DNA of 64,000 nt. Source: an uncultured Aurantimonas sp. (GTDB taxonomy: Bacteria; Pseudomonadota; Alphaproteobacteria; Rhizobiales; Rhizobiaceae). Under the pieces are notes generated by a model that did no database searches, was not told where the DNA came from, and was given only the letters and a program-made list of their open reading frames with translations. This document shows positions 48,950 to 58,329 of the stretch, in pieces (the first letter of the stretch is position 1; the number at the start of each line of letters is the position of its first letter). The position numbers and the translations under genes were made by a program. Location: the NCBI GenBank assembly GCA_947488615.1, contig CANKZU010000008.1, positions 62,001 to 126,000 of the forward strand, written 5' to 3'.

Positions 48950-49243
48950 TTAACCCTCGTAGCCCTCGACGATGATCATGTCGGCCTCGGCATAGCGCTG
49001 CCGGATCGCCTTGGCCTTCTGGTACTGCTCGCTGTTGTAGCAGGCTTTCGCGGTCTCGACGCTGTCGAACGCGATAACGACGTTGCGGCTTCGCGCGATG
49101 CCCTCCAGCGCCTCGAACGCGCCGCCGCGGGCGAGGAATGTCGCGCCATATTCGCGAAACGCCGGCGCGGCGGCCTCGACGTAACCCTTGTAGCCCTCGG
49201 GGTCGCGCACGTCGACGCGTGCGATCCAGTAGCCCTTTGCCAT
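48950..49243 (-). CDS. DUF1330 family protein
   Basis: A 97-residue ferredoxin-like-fold protein (dimeric alpha-beta barrel). Typical family features are GYWIARVDVRDPEGYKGYVEAA, the FLARGG turn and VVIAFDSVETAKACYNSEQYQ. Its function is unknown across the family. Confidence 0.88.
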   Translation of the reverse strand: MAKGYWIARVDVRDPEGYKGYVEAAAPAFREYGATFLARGGAFEALEGIARSRNVVIAFDSVETAKACYNSEQYQKAKAIRQRYAEADMIIVEGYEG

Positions 49244-49302
49244 CAGTCTCTCTCCCTTTGAGCGCTTGGCCCCTCCGGCCGGCGCGTTGCTGCGAAGCTT
49301 CC

Positions 49303-50028
49303 TTACGCCCTGGAGGCGAGCGCCGCCGCCATCTCGTCAAGGATCGCCGTGGCGGCCTCGTGTGGGTCTGCGGCCGCGACGATCGGCCGGGCGACGACGA
49401 GGTGTGATGCACCCGCGCCAAGCGCGTCGGCCGGGGTCGACACCCGCTTCTGGTCTCCGGCAGGCGCCCCCGCCGGCCGGATGCCGGGCGTGACGATCGC
49501 CATCTCAGGCCCGATCAGCGCGCGCATCGCGGCCGCCTCGTGCGCCGCCGACACGATGCCGCCCATGCCGATGTCTCGTGCCTGTCCCGCCCGCAGCCGC
49601 ACGAGGTCCGAGACGCCATGGGCGTAACCGGCCGTCGTCAGATCGGCATCGTCGAGCGAGGTCAGCACCGTGACGCCGAGCAGCGTCAAATCCGTGCCCT
49701 TCGCCGCGTCGACGGCGGCCTGCATGGCGTGCGGATAGGCGTGGATCGTCAGCATCGAGGCGCCGAGCGCGAGAGCGCTGTCGACGCCCTTGGCCACTGT
49801 GTTGGGAATGTCGAGCAGTTTCAGATCGAGAAACACCCGCTTCCCGGAATTGGCAAGGTCAGTGACCAGCGGCAGGCCGCCCCCATAAGCGAGCTGATAG
49901 CCGATCTTGTACCAGGAGACATCGTCGCCGAGCGTCTCGACGATCGTCTCCGCCTCGGTGCGGGTGGAAACGTCGAGCCCGACGATCAGCCTGTCGCGCG
50001 CTGCGTTGCTGGCGTTCGCGTCGCTCAA
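49303..50028 (-). CDS. pyrF: Orotidine 5'-phosphate decarboxylase
   Basis: A 241-residue enzyme making UMP from OMP in pyrimidine synthesis. The catalytic motif is [13 protein letters not shown] (Asp-Lys-Asp pair), with LIVGLDVS at the start and VTPGIRPAG and ARPIV for phosphate binding. The start is a TTG at 50028 behind GGGAGGA, overlapping the polA stop (TTGA); an in-frame TTG at 50043 has no room for a site. So pyrF is translationally coupled to polA. Confidence 0.93.
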   Translation of the reverse strand: MSDANASNAARDRLIVGLDVSTRTEAETIVETLGDDVSWYKIGYQLAYGGGLPLVTDLANSGKRVFLDLKLLDIPNTVAKGVDSALALGASMLTIHAYPHAMQAAVDAAKGTDLTLLGVTVLTSLDDADLTTAGYAHGVSDLVRLRAGQARDIGMGGIVSAAHEAAAMRALIGPEMAIVTPGIRPAGAPAGDQKRVSTPADALGAGASHLVVARPIVAAADPHEAATAILDEMAAALASRA

Positions 50029-52949
50029 TGGGCTTCCTCCCAATTGTCGGCGGCCTTGGCGTCGACCTCGATCGGCACGGTGAGTTCGACGCGCGGCAGC
50101 GCCGCCCCCTCCATCACCTGTTTGATCACGGGCAGGCTCGCCACGACTTCGTCCTCGTCGACCTCGAAGATCAGTTCGTCATGCACCTGCAAGAGCATCC
50201 GCGCCGACAGGCCGGCGGCATCGAGCGCCGGCTCCATGCGGATCATGGCGCGGCGTATGATGTCGGCCGCCGTGCCCTGGATCGGCGCGTTGATCGCGGC
50301 GCGCTCGTTGAAGGCGCGCACCGAGGGGTTCGGCCCCTTGATGTCGGGATAATGCGCCCGCCGGCCGAACAGCGTCTCGACGTAGCCGTGTTCCTTGGCG
50401 AAGGTCTTGGTCGCGTCCATGTAGTCGCGAATGCCCGGAAAGCGCTCGAAATAGCGCTTGATGTAGAGCCCGGCCTCCTCGCGCGGGATCGACAGCTGGT
50501 TCGCCAGCCCGAAGGCCGAGATGCCGTAGATGATGCCGAAATTGATCGCCTTGGCGCGCCGCCGCACCATCGGGTCCATGCCCTCGACCGGCAGGCCGAA
50601 CATTTCCGACGCGGTCATGGCGTGGATGTCGAACCCCTCGCGAAACGCCTCCTTCAGCTGCGGAATATCGGCGATATGGGCGAGGATACGCAGTTCGATC
50701 TGGCTGTAGTCGGCCGAGACCAGCTTCTTGCCCTTGGGCGCGACGAAGGCGGTGCGGATCGCCCGGCCCTCCTCGGTCCGCACCGGGATGTTCTGCAAAT
50801 TCGGCTCGGAGGAGGACAGCCGCCCCGTCGTGGTCGAGGCCATGGCATAGGAGGTGTGGATGCGCCCCTGATCGTCCATATGCGCCGGCAGCGTGTCGGT
50901 GTAGGTGCCTTTCAGCTTGCTGAGCTGGCGCCAGTCGACGATGCGGCGCGGCAATTCGTGCCCCTCGGCCGCCAGTTCTTCCAGCACCCGCGCGTCGGTC
51001 GACCACTGCCCGCTCTTGGTCTTCTTGCCGCCGGGCAGGCTCAGTTTGCCGAACAGGATTTCGCCGAGCTGCTTGGGCGAGCCGGGATTGAACGCCTCGC
51101 CGGCCATCTCTGCGATCTCGGCTTCGAGCCCCGCCTGCTTCTGGGCGAAACGGCCCGACAGCCGCGACAGGATCTGCCGGTCGGTCTTGATGCCGCGTTG
51201 TTCCATGCGCGCCAGCACCGGCACCAGTGGCCGCTCGAGCCGCTCATAGACCGAGGCGAGGCCCTCGGCGACGAGGCGCGGCTTCAAGACCTGCCACAGG
51301 CGCAGCGTGACGTCGGCGTCCTCGGCGGCGTATTCGGTGACTTTATCGATTGGGCAGGCGGCGATCGGCTTGGCGCTCTTTCCCGAGCCGCAGAGCTCCT
51401 TGTAGGACACCGGCTTGTGGCCGAGGAAGCGCTCCGACAATTCGTCCATGCCGTGCCCGTCGAGCGAGGCCGAGGCGTCGAGCGCGTAGGAGATCAGCAT
51501 CGTGTCGTCGAAGGATTCAGCCGCGATCCCGTGCTGGAGCAGGACGAGGTAATCATATTTGAAGTTCTGACCGATCTTCAGGATCGATGGGTCCTCGAGC
51601 ACCGGCTTGAGGATCGCCAGCGCTTCATCGAGCGGCAGCTGCGGGCCGATTTCGTCTTCCGCCGCCTTCTCCGACAGAAGATCCGCCTCGCCGGAGGGCG
51701 AGATATGGGCGAGCGGCAGATAGGCGGCGTGGCCTGGACGGCTGGCGAAGGAGACCCCCACGAGATCGCAATTCATCGCCGACAGCGAGCTGGTTTCGGT
51801 GTCGAAGGCGAGAATCCCGGCCTCGCGCGCCTCGCTCATCCAGGCTTGAAGCGTCGCGGCGTCGCGGATCGTCACATAGGCGGAGCGGTCGAACACCGCC
51901 GAAGCCGCCGCCTTGCGGCTCTCGACGAGCCCGGCGGGGGTGAAGGGCAGCAGGGCCTCGCCATCGCCACGCGGTTCGGCCAGCGCGGCGGGGTCGAGAT
52001 CGGGGCCACGCGCCGGGCCTTTGACGGCGATGTCAGCGGTTTCCACCTCGGCGGCATTGGTGTCGAGCCGGGCGGCGACGCGCCGGGTCAGCGTGGTGAA
52101 CTCCATCGCCTTCAGGAAGGCGATCAGTTTTTCGCCGTCGGGCTCGTGGATGAACAGATCATCGAGCGGCGTGTCGAGCGGCGTCGCCTCATCAAGCGTC
52201 ACCAGACGCCGCGACAGCCGCGCCTGCTCCGCAAATGCGATCAGGTTCTCGCGCCGCTTGGTCTGCTTGATCTCCGGCGCACGGGCGAGCAACGTTTCGA
52301 GGTCGCCATATTCATCGAGCAGCTGCGCCGCCGTCTTCGGGCCGATCCCCGGCACGCCCGGCACGTTGTCGGAGGTGTCGCCGACCAGCGCCTGCAATTC
52401 GATCATCTTGTCCGGATAGACGCCGAACTTCTCCTTCACCTCCTCCGGCCCGAGACGCTTGTCCTTCATCTGGTCGTAGAGGATCACGCACGGCCCGACG
52501 AGCTGCATCAGATCCTTGTCGGACGACACGATGGTGACGTCGCCCCCGGCTTCCAGCGCATGGCGGGTATAGGTCGCGATCAGGTCGTCGGCCTCAAAGC
52601 CCTGCTTTTCGATGCAGGGCAGATCGAAGGCCCGCACCGCCTCGCGGATCAGCGAGAACTGCGGCACGAGGTCTTCCGGCGGCGCCTCGCGATTGGCCTT
52701 GTACTGGTCGTAGAGCTCGTTGCGGAAAGTCGTCGAGGAATGGTCGAAGATCACCGCGAAATGGGTCGGCGCGACGCCGACCGACGTGTCGCGCGATTCC
52801 TCGACCAGCTTCCACAGCATGTTGCAGAAACCGGAGACCGCGCCGACCGGCAGGCCATCGGATTTGCGGGTCAGCGGCGGCAACGCGTGATAGGCCCTGA
52901 AGATGTAGGCCGAGCCGTCGACGAGGAAGAGATGATCGCCTTTTTGCAT
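50025..52949 (-). CDS. polA: DNA polymerase I
   Basis: A 974-residue repair and Okazaki-processing polymerase. The 5'-3' exonuclease domain is at about 1-300 ([18 protein letters not shown]), the 3'-5' proofreading domain follows with intact Exo I (D383, E385 in DTETSSL), Exo II (GQNFKYD) and Exo III (YAAEDAD). The polymerase domain has motif A DYSQIELR (D747), motif [11 protein letters not shown] (K800) and motif C VHDE (D924). The ATG at 52949 is preferred over an upstream in-frame start at 53072. Confidence 0.97.
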   Translation of the reverse strand: MQKGDHLFLVDGSAYIFRAYHALPPLTRKSDGLPVGAVSGFCNMLWKLVEESRDTSVGVAPTHFAVIFDHSSTTFRNELYDQYKANREAPPEDLVPQFSLIREAVRAFDLPCIEKQGFEADDLIATYTRHALEAGGDVTIVSSDKDLMQLVGPCVILYDQMKDKRLGPEEVKEKFGVYPDKMIELQALVGDTSDNVPGVPGIGPKTAAQLLDEYGDLETLLARAPEIKQTKRRENLIAFAEQARLSRRLVTLDEATPLDTPLDDLFIHEPDGEKLIAFLKAMEFTTLTRRVAARLDTNAAEVETADIAVKGPARGPDLDPAALAEPRGDGEALLPFTPAGLVESRKAAASAVFDRSAYVTIRDAATLQAWMSEAREAGILAFDTETSSLSAMNCDLVGVSFASRPGHAAYLPLAHISPSGEADLLSEKAAEDEIGPQLPLDEALAILKPVLEDPSILKIGQNFKYDYLVLLQHGIAAESFDDTMLISYALDASASLDGHGMDELSERFLGHKPVSYKELCGSGKSAKPIAACPIDKVTEYAAEDADVTLRLWQVLKPRLVAEGLASVYERLERPLVPVLARMEQRGIKTDRQILSRLSGRFAQKQAGLEAEIAEMAGEAFNPGSPKQLGEILFGKLSLPGGKKTKSGQWSTDARVLEELAAEGHELPRRIVDWRQLSKLKGTYTDTLPAHMDDQGRIHTSYAMASTTTGRLSSSEPNLQNIPVRTEEGRAIRTAFVAPKGKKLVSADYSQIELRILAHIADIPQLKEAFREGFDIHAMTASEMFGLPVEGMDPMVRRRAKAINFGIIYGISAFGLANQLSIPREEAGLYIKRYFERFPGIRDYMDATKTFAKEHGYVETLFGRRAHYPDIKGPNPSVRAFNERAAINAPIQGTAADIIRRAMIRMEPALDAAGLSARMLLQVHDELIFEVDEDEVVASLPVIKQVMEGAALPRVELTVPIEVDAKAADNWEEAH

Positions 52950-53477
52950 GGGCGGGAGATAGCTTGGCGCCCGCCTCAAGTCCATCGCTCCGGCGCCGGG
53001 ATATGCGTCGGAGCGTCGGTCGGACAGGCCTCGCCGACAATTGCGCGGCGGGAGGGATCGATAGCCGCGCAATCTCCTGCCCCTTGCCTTGTCGGGCGGC
53101 TTTCTATTTGTTACCGCGAATTAAGGTTTCCATCACGGGTATGTGACGCACGCGCGGGTGCGCTCCCTTGATTTAATTCCTGCCAAGTCGCATTTTAACT
53201 TAGGCGATGCCTCAAGGCGTCGCGTTCGGCCGAAGCACGTCCCCCGCTTAAGCCGAATGAAGAGCGATGCGGCCCTCTTCCCCCTCTCCAGGGCCCTCGT
53301 TCGACAGAAGCGAGAGAGTCGTTGCGGTGTATCCCCCTCCAGGCCGCGGCGGCTCTCTTTGCGTTTGGGGTTACGTTGCGTCGTTTTCCAGCCGGCCAAG
53401 CCGCGAAACCGCCGCCGCCACCCTGGCCATATATCGGTTTTCCCGTAGATTCTCTGCGGTCCAGTCGAGTCGCACTC
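52950..53477. other. Intergenic, polA to xylB
   Basis: About 530 bases with the polA promoter. Short open frames on both strands (for example 53143-53448) have no family resemblance. I see no operon signal. Confidence 0.45.
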
Positions 53478-54935
53478 CTATCCCGCCATCGCCGCCTTCA
53501 ACGCCGGATAAAGCGCGCGATAGCGATGCCACGCGGTCTCGTAACTCCCCGTCATATCGCTCTCCGGCGAGAAACGCCGTGCGATCGGCGGCTCGCGCAT
53601 GACCGAGGCGGGATCGGCGCCGGTCGCCGCGCACAGGCCGAGCCGCGCGGCGCCAAACGCCGCGCCGAAATCGCCGGCTTCCGGCAGCGCGATCTCGCAG
53701 CCGAGCACCGTCGCCATCAGTTTCAGCCAATAGGCCGAGCGTGAGCCCGCACCGACGGCGATCAGCCGCTCCGGCCGCGCTCCCGCGCCGCCCGCTTCCA
53801 GGCAATCGCGCATGGAAAAGGCGACGCCTTCGAGCACCGCCCGGGTCATCGCTTCACGGTCGGTGTCCGCCTCCAGACCCGCTAAGACGCCTCTGATGTC
53901 GGCATCGTTGTGCGGCGTGCGCTCGCCCGACAGATAGGGCAGAAACACCAGCCGACCTGGCTCGGCGATGTCCTCGCCCAGCGCGCCGGTCAGCGCGTCC
54001 GGCTTTTCCCGCAGGAGCTGCGACAGCCACGCGACCGAGCCCGCCGCCGACAGCGTCACGCCCATCTTGTGCCAGAGGCCTGGAATGGCGTGGCAGAAGC
54101 TGTGCAGCGCCGTTTCCGGCGCCGGTGCGTAGCCCGCCGTCGCGGTGAACAAGACGCCGGAGGTGCCGAGCGACAGAAAACCGCTGCCGGGTTCGGCGAC
54201 GCCGACACCGCAGGCCGACGCAGCGTTATCGCCGCCGCCGCCGGCGACGACCGTTCCCGCCTTCATCCCGAAGGCGGCGGCAAGTTCCGGCCTGAGACCG
54301 CCCGATACTTCGGTGCCCTCGACAAGACGCGGCATGTGGGAAAGCGACAGGCCGGTCTTCTCCAGCATGCGAGTCGACCAGTCCCGCCTGCCGGTGTCGA
54401 GCCATGACGTGCCGGCGGCGTCCGACATCTCGGACACCGCTTCGCCGGTGAGCCAGAGCCGCAGACTGTCCTTCGGCAGAAGCACTTTTCGAACCTTGGC
54501 AAAAATCTCCGGCTCGTTGCGCGCGACCCAGACCAGCTTCGGCGCGGTGAAGCCTGGAAAGACGATGTTGCCGGTGATCGCGCGCGATTCCGCGTCGTCG
54601 AGCTCGCACGCCTCTTGGTGGCTGCGCGTGTCGTTCCACAGAATGCAGGGGCGCAGCACTTCATCGTCGGCGCCGAGCAGCGTCGCCCCGTGCATATGGC
54701 CCGAAAGCCCGATGCCGGCGACGGCGGCAATATCCTCCGGGTGCTCGGCCTTCAGCTTGGCCAGGACGTCCTCGCAGGCGGCGATCCAGCTTGCCGGGTC
54801 CTGCTCCGACCAGCCGAAGCGCGGCCGCTCGACCCTGAGCGGCACGGAGACGGACGCGATGGCGCGCTGATCCTCGTCGATCAAAAGCGCCTTCAGCGAG
54901 GATGTGCCGAGGTCGAGGCCGAGGTAATTCCGCAT
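53478..54935 (-). CDS. xylB: Xylulokinase
   Basis: A 485-residue FGGY kinase that phosphorylates D-xylulose. It opens YLGLDLGTSSLKALLIDE and carries GLSGHMHGATLL, LWNDTRSHQEA, the catalytic GGGGDNAASACGVGV (Asp) and LPYLSGERTPHNDADIRG. Xylose import genes lie 33 kb away and xylA is not in the window. Start at 54935 is ATG. Confidence 0.93.
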   Translation of the reverse strand: MRNYLGLDLGTSSLKALLIDEDQRAIASVSVPLRVERPRFGWSEQDPASWIAACEDVLAKLKAEHPEDIAAVAGIGLSGHMHGATLLGADDEVLRPCILWNDTRSHQEACELDDAESRAITGNIVFPGFTAPKLVWVARNEPEIFAKVRKVLLPKDSLRLWLTGEAVSEMSDAAGTSWLDTGRRDWSTRMLEKTGLSLSHMPRLVEGTEVSGGLRPELAAAFGMKAGTVVAGGGGDNAASACGVGVAEPGSGFLSLGTSGVLFTATAGYAPAPETALHSFCHAIPGLWHKMGVTLSAAGSVAWLSQLLREKPDALTGALGEDIAEPGRLVFLPYLSGERTPHNDADIRGVLAGLEADTDREAMTRAVLEGVAFSMRDCLEAGGAGARPERLIAVGAGSRSAYWLKLMATVLGCEIALPEAGDFGAAFGAARLGLCAATGADPASVMREPPIARRFSPESDMTGSYETAWHRYRALYPALKAAMAG

Positions 54936-54985
54936 AAGGCTCCACTCTTTCCTGCTCGCCGACGCCGCGCCCGCCGCCGCTTTCG

Positions 54986-55858
54986 TCAGAAACGATACCA
55001 GAGGGCGGTGATCAAGCCCCGTTCCTTGATCGCGTTGGTGCCTGCCACGGTCGCAAAGCCGCCCGCCTGCAGCGACCAGCGCTCGTTGTGATCGTAGACC
55101 ATCGAGAGTTGCGCCTTGTGATAGGCATAGGTTTCGACATCCTCGCCGCCGCCGGCCGAGAACGTGGCAAAGCCCTGGGCAAGCAGCAGGATATTCGACC
55201 AGGGACGGATGCCGAAACTGAGGTCGAGCTTCACTTCGTCCGGCCCATCGCCGACCCGGTAGCGATAGGCTGCTTGCCCGTCGACGAAAGCGGGATAGTC
55301 GCCAAGCGTGAAGCCGTAGCCGGCCAGCGCCCGCGCCTCGATCTGCGGCGCATCCCAGCCGAAGGTGTCGACCGCCGCGTCGGCCGCGCCAAAGGCATCC
55401 TCGACCCGCGCCGAAATCTGGCCGGAGGCGACAAAGCCGTCGGCCTCGTAGAGGCGCAGACGACCGCCGATCCCCACATGCGACAGCGCCGGCCGCGCGA
55501 ACGGCAGATCACCCTCGCGCTCAGCGCCGAACTCGCCCTCGCCGAGCAGCGTGAATGTCTCCGTGAGGCCGTATTCGACGAGAACTCCGACCGCGCCTTT
55601 CTCGAAGTCCTGTCGCGGGGCGGGAGCGCCGTCCGCGTCAAAGGCCGCGTCGGCTTGCGAATAGAGGCCGGTGACGATCGCCTGACCCGTCCCCTCCTCC
55701 AGCGTCCAGGCGCCTGAGTGCGCGGGACGGCTTGCGCCGACGAGGATCGCGGTGGACACAACAAGGCCCGCGAACGCTGGCCGGAGGCCGCCGGCGCGAC
55801 TGCATTCGGCGACGCTCCAGACGGCGCGTCGCGCGAACTTCCCCCTCATCGACGGCAT
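54986..55858 (-). CDS. Outer-membrane beta-barrel-like protein, unknown function
   Basis: A 290-residue protein. The ATG at 55858 follows AGGAGGGGCACTA. A signal sequence ends near SRPAHSGA after a long charged leader. The mature chain alternates beta strands with Gly and aromatic residues (GQAIVTGLYSQADAAFD, EYGLTETFTLLGEGEFGAE) and ends LITALWYRF, with a C-terminal Phe. I do not recognise a named family. It follows xylB's start on the same strand by 50 bp. Confidence 0.75.
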   Translation of the reverse strand: MPSMRGKFARRAVWSVAECSRAGGLRPAFAGLVVSTAILVGASRPAHSGAWTLEEGTGQAIVTGLYSQADAAFDADGAPAPRQDFEKGAVGVLVEYGLTETFTLLGEGEFGAEREGDLPFARPALSHVGIGGRLRLYEADGFVASGQISARVEDAFGAADAAVDTFGWDAPQIEARALAGYGFTLGDYPAFVDGQAAYRYRVGDGPDEVKLDLSFGIRPWSNILLLAQGFATFSAGGGEDVETYAYHKAQLSMVYDHNERWSLQAGGFATVAGTNAIKERGLITALWYRF

Positions 55859-55988
55859 TAGTGCCCCTCCTCTGAGACACCGCATCCATCAAAGAGTTTA
55901 GAAAGAGACCGCGAAAGGTTGCAAACGGATTCTAAGCTCGGCGAACGATCGCGGGATTTCACCGCGCGACCCCGCTGTTTCGCGGCGG

Positions 55989-56615
55989 CTATACGCTGCG
56001 GCGAAGCAAAATCATTTGATCGCGCACGTAACGCCGCATCAGCTCGGGCGCGGAGGCGCCGAACATGCGGATGCGGCCGGTATGGGCGAGCAACAGAAGG
56101 CCGGCGGCATGGGCGAATATCTCCACGGTCAGCCGATTTGCCTGGTATCGTTCGGCGCCCATTGCCTCCGCCGCCCGTCCGATCGGCGCCAGCGCCGCGG
56201 CGAGGCGGGCATTCAGTCTCTCGTCACGCGTCACGCCGAGCCCCTGCGGCTTCATACCGCCACGCAGGAGATAAAAGCCCAGATCGAGATCGCGCGGATT
56301 TTCGGCGTAGAAGCCGAAAAAGGCCATCGCGGCGGCTTCAAGTTCGTCTTCGGGCCGACCGAGCCCTTCCACGGCGGCATCAACGGTCTCCCCCAGCCGC
56401 CGCAACGAGGCTTCCAGCACCTCGGCATAGATCGCTTCCTTGGAGTCGAAGTGGAAATAGAGCGCCGCCGGGGTGTAGCCTGCCGCCTTGGCGATGGAGC
56501 GCAGACTGGCGCCGTCGAGGCCATCGGCCTCGAACACCCGGCGCGCCGCATCGAGAATGAGCCCGCGCTTCATCTCGCCGACGGCCCGGCGTCGATCCGC
56601 TTGCCCGTTGCCCAT
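55989..56615 (-). CDS. TetR family transcriptional regulator
   Basis: A 208-residue regulator with an N-terminal TetR helix-turn-helix (KRGLILDAARRVFEADGLDG, then SLRSIAKAAGYTPAALYFHFDSKEAIY). The C-terminal ligand domain is hydrophobic and not assignable. Divergent from the flavoprotein-ligase pair, so it probably represses them and senses an acyl-CoA or a fatty acid. Start at 56615 lies 11 nt after AGGAG. Confidence 0.88.
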   Translation of the reverse strand: MGNGQADRRRAVGEMKRGLILDAARRVFEADGLDGASLRSIAKAAGYTPAALYFHFDSKEAIYAEVLEASLRRLGETVDAAVEGLGRPEDELEAAAMAFFGFYAENPRDLDLGFYLLRGGMKPQGLGVTRDERLNARLAAALAPIGRAAEAMGAERYQANRLTVEIFAHAAGLLLLAHTGRIRMFGASAPELMRRYVRDQMILLRRSV

Positions 56616-56641
56616 CGCGATATCGTCTCCTGATCCTACAT

Positions 56642-56664
56642 TTGACATTTTTTCTAACAGTGTT
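56642..56664 (+). promoter_or_regulatory. Promoter and operator of flavoprotein operon
   Basis: A consensus -35 TTGACA lies at 56642-56647. AACAGTGTT at 56656-56664, a 9-bp palindrome, sits in the spacer, where TetR binding would block transcription. The -10 element is weak (CAATTT or AATTTT). Confidence 0.4.
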
Positions 56665-56700
56665 CAATTTTATCAGCAATACACGATGAGGAGATCCGCC

Positions 56701-58260
56701 ATGATGATGTCGTCCGCCGAGTTTCGCGAGTCCCTCCGCCGTTACAATCCGCGCGTCTTCGTCAATGGCGAGCGTGTGGCGAGCGTCGCCGACGCACCAT
56801 CGCTGCGGCCCGGGATCAATGCCATCGGCGTCACCTACGACATGGCGCTCAAGGAAAAGCATGCGGCGCTGATGACCGCCCGGCAAGCAACATCCGGCAA
56901 GACCGTCAACCGGATGCTGCATATCAACGAGACGTCCACCGACCTGCTCTACAAGCTCGAAGCCGTCCGGCTCGTCTGCCAGGAATCCGGCTGTGCCCAG
57001 CGCTACCTCGTCCATGACGCGCTGAACGGCCTGTGGCAGGCGACCAAGCGGGCCGATGTCGAGCACGGAACGGATTATTTCGGCCGCTTCCTCGCCTATC
57101 TCCATCGCGTCCAGGACGAGGACCTGACGCTTGGCATCGCCATGACCGACGCCAAGGGGGATCGGTCGAAGCGGCCCGGCGATCAGGCCAATCCCGACGT
57201 CTATGTGCATGTGAAGGAGCGCCGCTCCGACGGCATCGTGATCTCCGGCACCAAGGCGATCGTCACAGGCGCGCCCTACGTCCATGAATTCCTTGTCATG
57301 CCGTGCCGGACGCACCGGCCGGAGGACGCGGCCTGTGCCGTTGCCTGCGCCGTGCCGGTGGACGCGGAAGGCGTCACCATCGTCGCGCGGCCCGCCGGGC
57401 GTCCCGGCGAGGCGGCGGCGAAATTTTCCGGCACCTATGGCCAATCCACCGGCGTCGTCATCTTCGAGGACGTGTTCGTGCCGCACGAGCGCGTGTTCAT
57501 GGACGGCGAAACCGTCGAGGCCGGTTATCTCACCACCTCCTACGCCACCCATCACCGGCATTCCTGCATCGGCGCGCGGGCCGGCTTCGGCGACCTCCTG
57601 ATCGGCGCCGGCGCCCTGATGACCGAGGAGAACGGCCTCGACCCGGACAAGCACGGACATATCCGCGAGGCCATGGTCGAGCTCATCACCATCACCGAGA
57701 GCTTCTATGCCTGCGGCGTCGCCGCCTCGGTCTATGGCGTCAAGGACGGCTCCGGCAACATCATGCCCGACCCGATGTTCTCCAATGTCGGCAAGCTGCT
57801 ACTGGCGACCAAGATCTACGACATGCACCGCGTCGCCCATTACGTTTCCGGCGGGTTGATCGTCGCCTTGCCCGGTCCGGACGAAGATCACAATCCGGAG
57901 ACCAAGGCCTCGCTCTCGGCTGTCCTCGCCGGCCGGCCGGACATTCCGGCCGAACAGCGGCTGGAGGTCGCGCGGCTGATCGAGGATCTGACCGCCTCGC
58001 ATCAGGGCGGCTGGTACTCGGTCATCTCGCTGCATGGCGGCGGCTCGCCGGAAGCCATGAAGCGCGAGATCTGGCGCAACTATCCGGTGCTGGAAAAGGT
58101 CGAACTGGTGGAGCGGCTGCTCGGCCGCGGCGTTCTCGACGAGGGCCAGCGGGTGTCGAAGCAGCCCGGCCGTTGCTGCGCCACCGGCTGCGAGGTGCCC
58201 GAACCGCCGACGGTCGCCCGCACCAAAAGCAGCATTTCCGTACCGGGCGCCGCCGAGTAG
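56701..58260 (+). CDS. 4-Hydroxybutyryl-CoA dehydratase / HpaB-like flavoprotein
   Basis: A 519-residue flavoprotein of the 4-hydroxyphenylacetate 3-hydroxylase / vinylacetyl-CoA isomerase family. RLVCQESGCAQRYLVHDALN, AMTDAKGDRSKRP, TGAPYVHEFLVMP and HHRHSCIGARAGFG are all family segments. Compared (from memory) with Clostridium AbfD, cluster ligands align as C98 and H285 kept, but C103 is Y102 and C299 is A292. New Cys at 93 and 289 and a C-terminal RCCATGC (492-497) appear. It is coupled in context to a propionyl-CoA-synthetase-type ligase. Reaction unknown. Confidence 0.85.
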   Translation: MMMSSAEFRESLRRYNPRVFVNGERVASVADAPSLRPGINAIGVTYDMALKEKHAALMTARQATSGKTVNRMLHINETSTDLLYKLEAVRLVCQESGCAQRYLVHDALNGLWQATKRADVEHGTDYFGRFLAYLHRVQDEDLTLGIAMTDAKGDRSKRPGDQANPDVYVHVKERRSDGIVISGTKAIVTGAPYVHEFLVMPCRTHRPEDAACAVACAVPVDAEGVTIVARPAGRPGEAAAKFSGTYGQSTGVVIFEDVFVPHERVFMDGETVEAGYLTTSYATHHRHSCIGARAGFGDLLIGAGALMTEENGLDPDKHGHIREAMVELITITESFYACGVAASVYGVKDGSGNIMPDPMFSNVGKLLLATKIYDMHRVAHYVSGGLIVALPGPDEDHNPETKASLSAVLAGRPDIPAEQRLEVARLIEDLTASHQGGWYSVISLHGGGSPEAMKREIWRNYPVLEKVELVERLLGRGVLDEGQRVSKQPGRCCATGCEVPEPPTVARTKSSISVPGAAE

Positions 58261-58329
58261 ACTGCCGCCCGACAGACAGCGTGAACCGAGGCGGCAAGGG
58301 CGGCCGTCACACGATCGGGAGAGACAGTC

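Noticed and set aside
50028..53171. 1047-codon plus-strand open frame antisense to polA
   Set aside because: polA is complete with all catalytic motifs on the other strand; the antisense frame is a composition artefact.
53143..53448. Open frames on both strands in the polA-xylB gap
   Set aside because: Arg/Pro/Ser-rich translations without ribosome-binding sites or family signals.
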